Assembly: GCF_026676115.1 (NCBI RefSeq)
Contig: NZ_JAPONB010000002.1
Location: forward strand, 1-64,000
Reading direction: 5' to 3'
DNA: 64,000 nucleotides
DNA from: Salinimicrobium sp. TH3
Lineage (GTDB): Bacteria; Bacteroidota; Bacteroidia; Flavobacteriales; Flavobacteriaceae
A program made the translations under genes and the position numbers. The notes under the pieces are model-generated. The model did not search any database. It was not told where the DNA came from and was given only the letters and a program-made list of their open reading frames with translations. Positions 34,624 through 43,782 of the stretch are shown one piece after another (positions within the stretch are counted from its first letter, which is position 1; every line of letters starts with the position of its first letter).

Positions 34624-35399
34624 AATTCTGATTTTTCAATATCCTGTACACATCTAAACCCAAGGTTCTTGATTGAGTACTTTGCTTTCATGCTTCCGCG
34701 GAAGGCATAGCGCATAAAAGCTGCATAGTTCATAAGATCTGTGGCGCCAACTGCCGCCCCTCCGCAAAAGAGGTTATTATCTCCCGTACTATCCTGCCGG
34801 GATTCCCCACCAATCATCACAGAGTTAAAATCTGATGTCCACTCCCATACCAACCCGTGAAGGTCGGACACTCCCCAATAATTCCTAAAGGTATTACCTA
34901 TAGTGTTTTTATATGTGTTGGGGGTTTCATACCAGCTTAAGATAAATTGATTATAAGATTTTTCTTCGCGTGCATCGGGACTGGTTTCATTTGCCATGGC
35001 TACATACTCCCACTCATCTACTGTAGGCAATCTCTTGCCCTGGCATTCGCAGTAATTCTTTGCTGCAAACCAGGAGACATTAGTCACCGGGGAATTGGGC
35101 ATCATGTCATCACCAAAGCTTAAATCATTCTTCCAGTTACGCAGGTAATTATCATCGGCAAACAGCTTTTTCACCTGGGATTTTCTCCAGCGCGGATTCT
35201 CTTCAACAAACTTAAGAAACTCTGCGTTTGTAACAGGATAAACATCCATCCTGAAATCTTTCACAGGAACTTCTGTTTTGGTTCCGTAGAGGGGAATAAA
35301 CTCCCCTCCCTTCACCTCTACCATTGAACCAGACTGGCTGTGAGCCTGGCTCGTGATCATTATCGCGATGCAAAATGCCAATCTGGTTAATGTTTTCAT
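34620..35399 (-). CDS. nirV: NirV-like formylglycine-generating-enzyme family protein
   Basis: The 259-residue exported protein (signal peptide ending near SQAHSQ) has the FGE-sulfatase fold: GGEFIPLYG, DVYPVTNAEF, PVTNVSWFAAKNYCECQGKRLPT, EWEY, WEWTSDF and the C-terminal FRGS ... LGFRC. NirV proteins of this family accompany nirK in many denitrifiers, although their role is not established. It sits 13 bp after nirK and is coupled to the SCO gene, so the three form one operon. Confidence 0.85.
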   Translation of the reverse strand: MKTLTRLAFCIAIMITSQAHSQSGSMVEVKGGEFIPLYGTKTEVPVKDFRMDVYPVTNAEFLKFVEENPRWRKSQVKKLFADDNYLRNWKNDLSFGDDMMPNSPVTNVSWFAAKNYCECQGKRLPTVDEWEYVAMANETSPDAREEKSYNQFILSWYETPNTYKNTIGNTFRNYWGVSDLHGLVWEWTSDFNSVMIGGESRQDSTGDNNLFCGGAAVGATDLMNYAAFMRYAFRGSMKAKYSIKNLGFRCVQDIEKSEL

Positions 35400-35412
35400 A
35401 TTATAAAGATAA

Positions 35413-36864
35413 TTATTTTACTTCTTTTACCATTTTCTGAGTAACTTCAGTCTTATTGTTGCCCCAGTTGTTGTACACATAAGTAAGTACGGCAGCAACA
35501 TCTTCATCTGAAATATTTTGTTTGGGCATAGCACTGTTGTATGCGTTGCCATTCACTTCAATCTCTCCCGTCAATCCAAATTTCACGACCTCGATTGCTC
35601 TGTGAACATCGGCATTTAGATAATCTGACTCTGCAAGTGGAGGGAAAGCATTAGGAATACCTGCACCGGTTGCCTGGTGACATGCAAGACAATTTTGAGT
35701 ATAGATCTGTTTACCTCTTTCCATCTTATCTGCCATCGACATTTCGGCTACCTGCTCTCCGTCATTTGTTTCTTCAGCAACTTCGCTAACAGATGTACCG
35801 GGATTATAAATTTTCTCTTCGATTTTACCACCAAAGACTTTTTCATTTTCTTCTCCTTCAACTTTTAGGATACCCAAGGCTCCCTTATTGAAAGCTCTGA
35901 AGATCGAGTGGTCAACCAATACCAGGTTACCTGGAACTTCAACCTTAAACTCAACAATGGCAGCGCCACCGGCAGGGATGAGTGTTGTTTGCACATTCTC
36001 ATTAATCATAGCTCCACCTTCAACATATACTTTGTCAAAGATCTCCCCAATTACGTGGAAGGAAGAGACAAGATTGGGTCCACCATTACCTACGAACAAA
36101 CGTACAGTTTCTCCAACTTTTGCAGTTAGGGCATTATCTCCTGTTAATCCACCAACTTTTCCATTGAAGACTACATAATCTGCATCTTCATCAATTGCTT
36201 TGTCCATACTAAAAGCCTGAAGCCCTCTTTCTCCATTCTCACCTTCGGTATAGAAATCCCCCTGCATTACATAGTATTCTTTATCCACCGGCTCAAGACC
36301 ACCTTCTGGTTCAACCAGGATAAGACCGTACATTCCATTTGCGATGTGCATTCCCACAGGAGCGGTAGCACAGTGATATACATAAAGCCCGGGGTTCATG
36401 GTCTTAAAGGTAAATACGGCTTCGTGCCCCGGAGCTACGAAAGAAGATTCGGCACCACCACCGGGTCCGGTCACTGCATGAAGGTCAATATTGTGAGGCA
36501 GTTTTGAATCGGGGTGGTTTTTAAGGTGAAATTCAATTTCATCCCCTACCCTTGTACGAATAAAGCTTCCGGGTACGGTACCGTCAAAGGTCCAGTACAC
36601 ATAGGTTACTCCGTCGCTCATTTCCATTTCTTTTTCCACTACCTCCATATTAACCACAAGTTTGGTAGCAGCTCTTTTTCCAACTGGTCTTGGAACCATT
36701 GGAGGAGCAGTCATTTCGGCTTCACTCTCTCCATACACCTTCATTAGTTCGGGATTTTCTTTTGCAGCCACTGCTTTTTCGCAGGAAGTAAACAGACCCG
36801 CTACAAGGGCTGCCAGGAAGAAAACGTATACAATACTTCTTTTTGAATTTTTGAAATTTTTCAT
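35413..36864 (-). CDS. nirK: Copper nitrite reductase with fused C-terminal cytochrome c domain
   Basis: The 483-residue lipoprotein (lipobox Cys28) reduces nitrite to NO. Two cupredoxin domains carry the type 1 copper ligands H124, C165, H173 and M178, and the type 2 ligands H129, H164 and H319. Active-site D127 and H270 are also present. A linker (about 350-375) leads to a haem c domain with CLACH (392-396) and Met446. The fusion lets the enzyme take electrons through its own haem. It is the first gene of nirK-nirV-SCO with an FNR-type site upstream, and it implies NO production by partial denitrification. Confidence 0.94.
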   Translation of the reverse strand: MKNFKNSKRSIVYVFFLAALVAGLFTSCEKAVAAKENPELMKVYGESEAEMTAPPMVPRPVGKRAATKLVVNMEVVEKEMEMSDGVTYVYWTFDGTVPGSFIRTRVGDEIEFHLKNHPDSKLPHNIDLHAVTGPGGGAESSFVAPGHEAVFTFKTMNPGLYVYHCATAPVGMHIANGMYGLILVEPEGGLEPVDKEYYVMQGDFYTEGENGERGLQAFSMDKAIDEDADYVVFNGKVGGLTGDNALTAKVGETVRLFVGNGGPNLVSSFHVIGEIFDKVYVEGGAMINENVQTTLIPAGGAAIVEFKVEVPGNLVLVDHSIFRAFNKGALGILKVEGEENEKVFGGKIEEKIYNPGTSVSEVAEETNDGEQVAEMSMADKMERGKQIYTQNCLACHQATGAGIPNAFPPLAESDYLNADVHRAIEVVKFGLTGEIEVNGNAYNSAMPKQNISDEDVAAVLTYVYNNWGNNKTEVTQKMVKEVK

Positions 36865-36895
36865 GATCAGATGTGTTAAATATTAATTTCAGATA

Positions 36896-36938
36896 CAAAT
36901 GTCCGAATTAAGAACACTCCTGAATATGAGCGTAATCA
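36896..36938 (-). promoter_or_regulatory. FNR/CRP-type promoter of nirK
   Basis: On the minus strand TGATTACGCTCA (36927-36938) is centred 33 bp before GACATTTG (36896-36903), a -7 box close to TANNTTTG. The nirK ATG lies about 32 bases further on. It is adjacent to, and divergent from, the ccoS promoter. Confidence 0.65.
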
Positions 36939-36980
36939 TATATGGCTTAATTTTTTACAAATGCTTTTCTGGCAAAAACC

Positions 36981-37023
36981 TGATCGAAATCATATTTCCC
37001 AAAAACCAATGCCTGTAGCTTTG
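36981..37023 (+). promoter_or_regulatory. FNR/CRP-type promoter of the cco operon
   Basis: TGATCGAAATCA (36981-36992) is centred 33 bp before a perfect TANNTTTG -7 box, TAGCTTTG (37016-37023). The ccoS start follows after 17 bases. The site is closest to the E. coli FNR half-site TTGAT/ATCAA. Confidence 0.72.
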
Positions 37024-37040
37024 CCGGATAATAAATAGGT

Positions 37041-37229
37041 ATGAGCGTCATCTATTTACTCCTTACAATAAGCATTATTGTAGCGGTATTGTTTTTCGTT
37101 GTTTTTATCCTGGCTGTACGTAGTGGCCAGTTCGACGATGACTATACCCCTTCTGTGCGTATTCTTTTTGAGGATGAGCTTGTCAAAGAGAAATCAACAA
37201 AATCGAGTAAAATTAATCAAGACAATTAA
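37041..37229 (+). CDS. ccoS: cbb3 oxidase assembly protein CcoS
   Basis: The 62-residue protein has one N-terminal membrane span (IYLLLTISIIVAVLFFVVFI) followed by SGQFDDDYTPSVRILFED, the typical CcoS motif (GQFDDxxxPxxRILxED). CcoS is needed to insert cofactors into CcoN. It is the first gene of the cco operon, 3 bp before ccoNO. Confidence 0.93.
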   Translation: MSVIYLLLTISIIVAVLFFVVFILAVRSGQFDDDYTPSVRILFEDELVKEKSTKSSKINQDN

Positions 37230-37232
37230 AAA

Positions 37233-39422
37233 ATGGAATTGCAACAGTTCTACTACGACAACAAAATCGTTAAAAAGTTCCTTTATGCTACCCTTTTCTG
37301 GGGAGTTATCGGAATGTCAGTCGGGCTTCTTTTGGCCTTCTTATTCCTGTTCCCTAACCTAACCGACGGAATTTCCTGGTTAAGTTTTGGACGCCTGCGC
37401 CCACTGCATACCAATGCGGTGATTTTTGCTTTCGTAGGAAATGCCATTTTTGCGGGAGTATATTACTCCACCCAACGCCTGCTCAAAGCCAGGATGTACA
37501 GTGACATCCTTAGCAGCATCAACTTTTGGGGCTGGCAATTGATCATTGTTGGAGCGGCAATCACCCTCCCCCTTGGGTTCACCAGTTCAAAGGAATACGC
37601 CGAGCTGGAATGGCCCTTTGACATTGCGATTGCAGTAGTTTGGGTAGTTTTTGGATGGAACCTTATTGCCACTATTTTTAAGAGAAGACAAAGACATTTA
37701 TATGTAGCCATCTGGTTCTATATCGCAACTTTTGTCACTGTTGCAGTACTGCACATCTTCAACAGTCTAGCAATACCTGTAGGCTTATTTAAGAGTTACT
37801 CTGTTTACGCCGGAGTGCAGGACGCATTGGTACAATGGTGGTACGGGCATAATGCCGTTGCTTTTTTCCTTACCACGCCTTTCCTGGGACTTATGTATTA
37901 CTTTGTTCCCAAGGCTGCCAACAGGCCGGTTTACTCCTATAAATTATCTATTATCCACTTTTGGTCCCTTATCTTTATTTATATCTGGGCGGGGCCACAC
38001 CACTTGTTATATTCATCCCTGCCAGACTGGGCTCAAAACCTTGGAGTTGCGTTTTCGGTGATGCTATTGATGCCATCATGGGGTGGTATGATCAACGGAC
38101 TTCTAACGCTTCGCGGAGCATGGGATAAAGTAAAGACAGATCCTGTTTTAAAGTTCATGGTGGTAGCGATCACGGGCTACGGTATGGCAACTTTTGAAGG
38201 ACCCATGCTATCCCTAAAAAATATTAATGCCATCGCCCACTTTACAGATTGGATCATAGCCCACGTTCACGTAGGCGCCCTTGCCTGGAACGGGTTCTTA
38301 ACCTTTGGAATGGTCTACTGGCTGGTACCAAGAATGTTCAAAACCAAACTGTATTCCATTAAACTTGCAAATGCGCACTTCTGGACAGGTACTTTAGGTA
38401 TTATCCTTTATACTTTACCAATGTATGTTGCCGGTTTTGTTCAGGCTTCCATGTGGAAACAATTCAACCCGGATGGTACACTAGTCTACGGAAACTTCCT
38501 TGAGACGGTGACCGAAATCATGCCTATGTACTGGTTTAGAGCTATTGGAGGTAGTATGTATATAGCCGGAATGTTCATCCTTTTATGGAACGTATATAAG
38601 ACCATTAAAAGTGGTAGTGAAGTCACAGACGAACTGGCCGAAGCTGCACCACTACAAAAAATTAGCAATAGAAGGCTTGCGGGAGAAGGTTTCCATACCT
38701 GGTTAGAGCGCAAACCTGTCCAGCTTACCATATTAGCTACTATTGCCATCCTTATTGGAGGTATTATACAAATTGTTCCTACGATCCTGGTGAAGTCTAA
38801 TATTCCTACTATTACCAGCGTGAAACCCTATACTCCTCTGGAACTGGAAGGAAGGGATATTTACATAAGAGAAGGGTGTGTCTCCTGTCACTCACAAATG
38901 ATACGTCCTTTTAGAAGTGAAGTTGAACGCTACGGAGAATATTCAAAAGCAGGAGAGTATGTGTACGATCACCCATTCCTGTGGGGCAGTAAACGTACCG
39001 GCCCGGACTTAATGAGGGTGGGCGGCAAGTATTCGGATAACTGGCACTTTAACCACATGTACGATCCACAAAGTACCTCATCGGGTTCAATCATGCCGGG
39101 TTATAAATGGCTTATTACAGATAAGCACGACCGTTCAAACATAGAGGATAAAATGGAAGCCATGGTAGAACTGGGTGTACCCTATACAGAGGCCGAAATT
39201 GCCAATGCACAGGCTCATATGGAGGAACAGGCCACACAAATCCAGGAGAACCTTTATAGCGATCCAGATTTTGTAGCTACCTATGAAGCCGACAAGAAAT
39301 ATGCAGAGGAGCAGGGACTTGACTTTGTGGAAATGAAAGAGCGGGAAATCGTTGCCCTTATCGCGTATATACAGCGATTAGGAACAGATATTAAAGTGGT
39401 GAATTCAACAACCTCAAATTAA
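37233..39422 (+). CDS. ccoNO: Fused cbb3 cytochrome c oxidase subunits I and II (CcoN-CcoO)
   Basis: The 729-residue membrane protein joins the haem-copper subunit CcoN (about 1-480, 12 or more spans; haem and CuB histidines in PLHTNAVIFAF, WWYGHNAVAF, GPHHLLY and WIIAHVHVGAL) to the monohaem subunit CcoO (about 490-729; CVSCH at 549-553, then SQMIRPF). Such a fusion is common in Bacteroidota. It reduces O2 at low concentration while pumping protons. Met in GSIMPGY is the probable distal haem ligand. Confidence 0.94.
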   Translation: MELQQFYYDNKIVKKFLYATLFWGVIGMSVGLLLAFLFLFPNLTDGISWLSFGRLRPLHTNAVIFAFVGNAIFAGVYYSTQRLLKARMYSDILSSINFWGWQLIIVGAAITLPLGFTSSKEYAELEWPFDIAIAVVWVVFGWNLIATIFKRRQRHLYVAIWFYIATFVTVAVLHIFNSLAIPVGLFKSYSVYAGVQDALVQWWYGHNAVAFFLTTPFLGLMYYFVPKAANRPVYSYKLSIIHFWSLIFIYIWAGPHHLLYSSLPDWAQNLGVAFSVMLLMPSWGGMINGLLTLRGAWDKVKTDPVLKFMVVAITGYGMATFEGPMLSLKNINAIAHFTDWIIAHVHVGALAWNGFLTFGMVYWLVPRMFKTKLYSIKLANAHFWTGTLGIILYTLPMYVAGFVQASMWKQFNPDGTLVYGNFLETVTEIMPMYWFRAIGGSMYIAGMFILLWNVYKTIKSGSEVTDELAEAAPLQKISNRRLAGEGFHTWLERKPVQLTILATIAILIGGIIQIVPTILVKSNIPTITSVKPYTPLELEGRDIYIREGCVSCHSQMIRPFRSEVERYGEYSKAGEYVYDHPFLWGSKRTGPDLMRVGGKYSDNWHFNHMYDPQSTSSGSIMPGYKWLITDKHDRSNIEDKMEAMVELGVPYTEAEIANAQAHMEEQATQIQENLYSDPDFVATYEADKKYAEEQGLDFVEMKEREIVALIAYIQRLGTDIKVVNSTTSN

Positions 39423-39427
39423 TTATC

Positions 39428-39613
39428 ATGCTAAAATTTGTAAAAGGACATATGGAAAGCATTGCAGGAATAGAGATCTATCCAATATTATCCCTGCTTA
39501 TATTTTTTATCTTTTTTGTAGCACTTTTCTGGTGGGTATTTACTGCCAAGAGAGACTACATAAGTACTGTAGAACGAATCCCATTAGAAACCGATAACGA
39601 CCAGAACTCATGA
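39428..39613 (+). CDS. ccoQ: Small cbb3 oxidase subunit, CcoQ-like
   Basis: The 61-residue protein has one span (PILSLLIFFIFFVALFWWVF) and a short polar tail. Size and position between ccoNO and ccoP identify it as CcoQ/FixQ. It overlaps ccoP by 4 bp. Confidence 0.85.
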   Translation: MLKFVKGHMESIAGIEIYPILSLLIFFIFFVALFWWVFTAKRDYISTVERIPLETDNDQNS

Positions 39614-40482
39614 GACATGCCATCCCAGCCTGGATAAGAATTCCAATTTTCTTCCTCATCATTGCGGGAGCTTTAGAATACTTTATAGACTCAGGTGACA
39701 ATTTTGCCTTTATTGAATTCCCAATGTTATCGCTGGTACTGGCGATGATCCTGCTGTTTCTTATCGCTGCGGAATTTATTCTCGACGCAGTAGAGAACAT
39801 CATGTTTCAATCACTCTCACCTGAAGCTAAAGAGCGCTATATGGCCGCCCAGCAGAAGCGAATGGAGAAATACGATCTTAAAAAGATCTACAGGAAACTT
39901 GCAGGTACCCGCCCAATTTCAGAAGAAAGAGATCTGGAACTGGATCACAACTATGACGGGATCAAGGAACTTGACAATAAACTTCCACCATGGTGGCTTT
40001 ATTCCTTCTATGCTTCCATCATTTTCGCTTTTGGATATCTTGCTTACTACCACATTTTGGGGGGAGAAAACCAGCATATGGAATTTGAAGAGGAAATGGT
40101 TGCAGCAAGACTGGCAGTGGAAGAATACAAAAAAACAGCACCAGACCTGGTAGACGCCGAAAGCGTAGAGCTGCTAACTGATGCCGCAGACCTGGACAAA
40201 GGGGCTGCCATTTACCAGGCCAATTGTATGGCTTGCCACGCTGCCGACGGAGGTGGTGGAATTGGACCAAACCTTACAGATGAGCACTGGATCCTGGGAG
40301 GCGGGATCAAGAACGTATTTAATACAGTTAGTGAAGGTGGACGTGCGGGTAAAGGAATGATCGCATGGAAATCTACCCTTAGACCAACAGAGATACAACA
40401 AGTATCGAGCTATATTTTAAGTTTACAAGGCACCACTCCAACCAGTCCAAAAGAGGCCGAAGGTGAGATCTGGACAGAGTAA
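39610..40482 (+). CDS. ccoP: cbb3 oxidase subunit III (CcoP), monohaem form
   Basis: The 290-residue protein has two N-terminal spans (about 8-28, 36-60), a linker, the FixP/CcoP N-domain motif with a third span (about 127-147), and a cytochrome c domain with CMACH (207-211) and Met in KGMIAW. Proteobacterial CcoP carries two CxxCH sites; only one is found here, so this is the monohaem Bacteroidota form. It passes electrons to CcoO/CcoN. Confidence 0.92.
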   Translation: MRHAIPAWIRIPIFFLIIAGALEYFIDSGDNFAFIEFPMLSLVLAMILLFLIAAEFILDAVENIMFQSLSPEAKERYMAAQQKRMEKYDLKKIYRKLAGTRPISEERDLELDHNYDGIKELDNKLPPWWLYSFYASIIFAFGYLAYYHILGGENQHMEFEEEMVAARLAVEEYKKTAPDLVDAESVELLTDAADLDKGAAIYQANCMACHAADGGGGIGPNLTDEHWILGGGIKNVFNTVSEGGRAGKGMIAWKSTLRPTEIQQVSSYILSLQGTTPTSPKEAEGEIWTE

Positions 40483-40514
40483 ATCACATTTTTCAGGAGT
40501 AAAAGCAGTAGGAA

Positions 40515-41933
40515 GTGGAGAAACCAGGAAATAACTTTAGAGATAGAATAGGCACGATGAATGACGAAGGCAAACGCGCCTGGGTCTATCCTAAAAAACC
40601 AGACGGCCGGTTCTATAAATATCGTACCCGGTTAACCTGGTTCCTGCTACTTTTCCTTATTGCGTCCCCTTTTATCCATATTAATGGGAACCAGTTCATG
40701 TTGTTCAATGTTCTGGGACGGGAATTTTACATTTTTGGACAACCATTCTGGCCTCAGGACTTTTACCTGGGAGTGATGGCAATGATCATTGGAGTACTCT
40801 TTGTGACCCTTTTCACCTCTGCCTTTGGAAGGATCTTCTGTGGCTGGATCTGTCCCCAGACCATCTTTATGGAAATGGTCTTCAGAAAGATCGAATATGG
40901 CATAGAAGGCGACCGTGGAGCGCAAATGAGACTTGATAAACAGGAATGGAACAGTGAAAAGATCAGGAAAAAAGGATTAAAATGGTTTTTGTTCTTTTTG
41001 ATCTCCTTTGGAATCGCAAATGTCTTCCTGGCCTATTTGGTTGGAAGCAAAAAACTGCTGCAGTATGTGACTGAAGGTCCACTGGAAAACCTGAGTACCT
41101 TTATAGCTCTGCTCATCTTCACAGGGGTATTCTATTTCATCTTCTCCTGGTTTAGAGAGCAGGTTTGCACCATAGCCTGCCCTTACGGAAGATTACAAGG
41201 GGTGTTACTTGACAAAAAATCTGTAGTTGTTGCCTACGATCACAAGCGGGGGGAACGTACACTAGGAAGATCAAAATTTAAAAAGAATGAAGATCGGGCC
41301 GCGCTGGGCAAAGGGGATTGTATCGATTGCTTACAATGTGTCAACGTCTGCCCTACCGGGATTGATATCAGGAATGGAACTCAACTGGAATGTATCAATT
41401 GTACCGCCTGTATTGACGCCTGCGACATCATAATGGAAAAGGTGGACCTGCCAAAAGGGCTCATCGGCTTTTATTCCGAAGAGAATATTGAAAAGGAGGA
41501 GAAGGTTAGGTTCAATTCAAGGATGAAAGGATTTGCTGCTATCCTGTTTGTGCTGGTGGGAATACTTTCAGGAATGTTGTTTATAAGGACAGATGTGGAA
41601 GCGACAGTTCTAAGACTTCCGGGACAGCTTTATGAAACCCAGGATGATAATGTAATTAGCAACGTCTACACCTTTAAATTAATAAACAAGACAATGAGCA
41701 CTTTTGACGATGTGCATTTCGAATTACTCTCGCACGACGGAAAAATTGAATCTGTAACTCACGATAAAATTGTAGTCCCCGAAAAAGGGCTTGCAGAGGG
41801 AACTTTATTCATTAAGATCCCTAAGTCTTTGCTGAAGGATGAAAAGAACAGTGTAGAGATTGGGATCTATAATGGGAAGAAGCTTTTAGAAACTACCAAT
41901 ACAAATTTTATGGGACCCAGGAGCTTTAGGTAA
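40515..41933 (+). CDS. ccoG: cbb3 oxidase maturation ferredoxin-like protein CcoG
   Basis: The 472-residue membrane protein has about five spans, CGWICPQT and CTIACPYG cysteine motifs in loops, two 4Fe-4S motifs (CIDCLQCVNVCP and CINCTACIDAC) and a C-terminal Ig-like domain. CcoG/RdxA reduces Cu2+ to Cu+ for oxidase assembly. GTG at 40515 is chosen because it gives the conserved family N-terminus (MEKPGNNFRDRIGT); ATG 40557 would lose it. Confidence 0.92.
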   Translation: MEKPGNNFRDRIGTMNDEGKRAWVYPKKPDGRFYKYRTRLTWFLLLFLIASPFIHINGNQFMLFNVLGREFYIFGQPFWPQDFYLGVMAMIIGVLFVTLFTSAFGRIFCGWICPQTIFMEMVFRKIEYGIEGDRGAQMRLDKQEWNSEKIRKKGLKWFLFFLISFGIANVFLAYLVGSKKLLQYVTEGPLENLSTFIALLIFTGVFYFIFSWFREQVCTIACPYGRLQGVLLDKKSVVVAYDHKRGERTLGRSKFKKNEDRAALGKGDCIDCLQCVNVCPTGIDIRNGTQLECINCTACIDACDIIMEKVDLPKGLIGFYSEENIEKEEKVRFNSRMKGFAAILFVLVGILSGMLFIRTDVEATVLRLPGQLYETQDDNVISNVYTFKLINKTMSTFDDVHFELLSHDGKIESVTHDKIVVPEKGLAEGTLFIKIPKSLLKDEKNSVEIGIYNGKKLLETTNTNFMGPRSFR

Positions 41934-41961
41934 CTTCCCATAAGAGCTAAAAAAAGAAAAG

Positions 41962-42258
41962 ATGCTGGTAAAAGAAATATTATCTGAATTACCCACCGCT
42001 ACAAAAATTGTGGTGAGAAGATTTGATCAGGAAGCAGGTTCTCATGTTCTGGCTATTGGTTTAAATAAAAATGTGAAACTGCATGAGCATAAAAGTGATA
42101 TTCCGGCCAGAATTTTGGTCATCAAGGGAAGCATCATTTATGTAGCAGGAGGTAGAAAAACTTCTCTTTGCCTTTATGACGAACACGTAATTCCTATTGG
42201 AGAATATCATTCTGTAGAACCACAGGAAGACAGCATTTTCCTGGTAATAAAAAAATAA
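41962..42258 (+). CDS. Small cupin-like protein in the cco operon
   Basis: The 98-residue protein has a cupin pattern: LAIGLNKNVKLHEHKS (HxH metal ligands), then ILVIKGSIIYVAGG, and a late His in GEYHSVEP. It is not a known cco assembly factor. It lies 4 bp before fixH and so belongs to the operon. It might bind copper or another metal, but this is only suggested by context. Confidence 0.65.
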   Translation: MLVKEILSELPTATKIVVRRFDQEAGSHVLAIGLNKNVKLHEHKSDIPARILVIKGSIIYVAGGRKTSLCLYDEHVIPIGEYHSVEPQEDSIFLVIKK

Positions 42259-42262
42259 TATT

Positions 42263-42709
42263 ATGAAAATATCCTGGGGTACAGCCATAGTGTTGGCAAT
42301 GATAAGTTTTATCGCTTTTATTATGTTCTTTGTAATTACAATGAGCACAGATGATAAATACAGCCACGACCTTGTTGTGGAAGAATATTACAAAAATGAA
42401 CTCACCTTTGAGAACCAATTGGATAAGACCAGGAATGCCTCAAAATTGTCAGAAAATATTAACCTGAAAAAAACTCCTGAAGGACTGGTGGTGACTTTTC
42501 CTCAAGAACTAACAGCATCAAAAATTACAGGAAATGTGTTCCTTTACCGGCCGTCTAACAAGCAGTTGGACTCTGAGATTCCTCTCTCATTGTCTTCACA
42601 TCAATTGCTCGTACCTGAAAGAAGCTTGATAGGCGGCCGCTGGAACATTATTATAGACTGGGAGTACCAGGGCGATAAATTCTATTTTAAAGAAGATATC
42701 ATTTATTAA
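42263..42709 (+). CDS. fixH: FixH family protein
   Basis: The 148-residue protein has one N-terminal span (GTAIVLAMISFIAFIMFFVI) and a periplasmic beta domain. VEEYYKNELTFENQLDKTRNA and GGRWNIIIDWEYQGD match FixH/CcoH, needed for cbb3 assembly with the copper pump. Its last base is shared with the next start codon region (TAATG). Confidence 0.87.
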   Translation: MKISWGTAIVLAMISFIAFIMFFVITMSTDDKYSHDLVVEEYYKNELTFENQLDKTRNASKLSENINLKKTPEGLVVTFPQELTASKITGNVFLYRPSNKQLDSEIPLSLSSHQLLVPERSLIGGRWNIIIDWEYQGDKFYFKEDIIY

Positions 42710-43410
42710 TGCTCTATTCTGCCTTCATATTAGGTATTCTTGGAAGTTTTCACTGTATAGGCATGTGTGGCCCTATAGCTTTTATGCTGCCGGTCTCACG
42801 TGAAAATAAAGTGCTTAAATTCTTCCAGATCTTTCTTTACCACATTGGAAGGCTTTTTTCATACAGTATAATTGGTCTTGCCTTTGGGTTGATAGGAAAA
42901 AGCCTGAACCTCTTTGGCATTCAGCAGCAGTTGTCAATAGGAATTGGAATCCTTATGATCCTGGTGATCCTCCTGCCATCCAAAAAACTGCAGAGATACA
43001 ATTTTTCACAACCTTTATATCGTATCGTGGGAAAAGTCAAATCTTCTCTGGGAGCAGCTCTTAAGAAAAGAACCCCCGATACTTTTTTTACGATAGGATT
43101 TCTCAATGGTTTTCTCCCCTGCGGACTCGTTTACATGGCTGTGTTTGGTGCCATCGCAGCTGGTGGGATTACAGAAGGCAGCCTTTATATGCTGCTGTTT
43201 GGCCTTGGAACCATCCCTCTAATGACCACAGCTGTTTACTTTAGTAGCCTGTTGGGCGGCAAATTGAGAAATAAGGTGCAGCGGTTGATCCCTGCTTTTG
43301 TAGTTCTCATGGGGCTGCTCTTTATAATAAGAGGAATGGGGCTGGACATTCCTTATCTATCCCCGGCCCCTGCAACGGCTATGGTGGAAGCCTCCGCCAG
43401 TTGCCACTAA
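42709..43410 (+). CDS. Sulfite exporter TauE/SafE-type membrane protein of the cco cluster
   Basis: The 233-residue protein has six spans. The N-terminal ILGSFHCIGMCGP motif (HCxxMCG) and the second Cys-containing helix NGFLPCGLVYMA mark the UreH/TauE-like subgroup regularly found beside ccoG and fixH. That subgroup is thought to act in copper or haem delivery to cbb3 oxidase rather than in sulfite export. It is the last gene of the operon. Confidence 0.83.
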   Translation: MLYSAFILGILGSFHCIGMCGPIAFMLPVSRENKVLKFFQIFLYHIGRLFSYSIIGLAFGLIGKSLNLFGIQQQLSIGIGILMILVILLPSKKLQRYNFSQPLYRIVGKVKSSLGAALKKRTPDTFFTIGFLNGFLPCGLVYMAVFGAIAAGGITEGSLYMLLFGLGTIPLMTTAVYFSSLLGGKLRNKVQRLIPAFVVLMGLLFIIRGMGLDIPYLSPAPATAMVEASASCH

Positions 43411-43463
43411 TTCCCGAGTCTTTTTAGAATCTGCTGGTTTGGAGTGGAAATCATTTCTGCCTT

Positions 43464-43488
43464 CCGGACATATTTATCCGGTTTTTAC
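43464..43488 (+). terminator. Probable terminator of the cco operon
   Basis: Short stem CCGGA/TCCGG with 8-base AT loop followed by T5. The stem is weak. The rest of 43411-43716 is AT-rich with no supported gene. Confidence 0.45.
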
Positions 43489-43716
43489 ATTTAAACCCAC
43501 CCCACAATTGTTAAAATTTATTAAAACTATTTTCAAAAAATCCTTCTTTTTGGAGCTTTGGGGCAAAATATGATGGGAAAAATATGAGCATTATCAGCTT
43601 TTTGAAGGAGCTACAGGGAAAAATAACCGCCAATGCTCTCATTTTGCTGCTATTATAGGAAAAGTTAATATGAACTTAAATATATCTAAGACAGGTTCAA
43701 GAATTTCGTCGAAACC

Positions 43717-43759
43717 TGACCCGCGTCATACTGCATACTTCATTTCTACCCCATCTTTG
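43717..43759 (+). promoter_or_regulatory. FNR/CRP-type promoter of the first yceI gene
   Basis: TGACCCGCGTCA (43717-43728) is centred 33 bp before CATCTTTG (43752-43759), a -7 box one base off TANNTTTG. The start codon follows after 23 bases. GTCA half-sites match those of the ccoI site. Confidence 0.67.
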
Positions 43760-43782
43760 TATCATAATTAAAAACAAAAATC

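Noticed and set aside
43584-43658. 24-codon ORF starting MSIISFLKELQGK
   Set aside because: Too short to separate from chance; it lies upstream of the yceI promoter and has no recognised role as a leader peptide.
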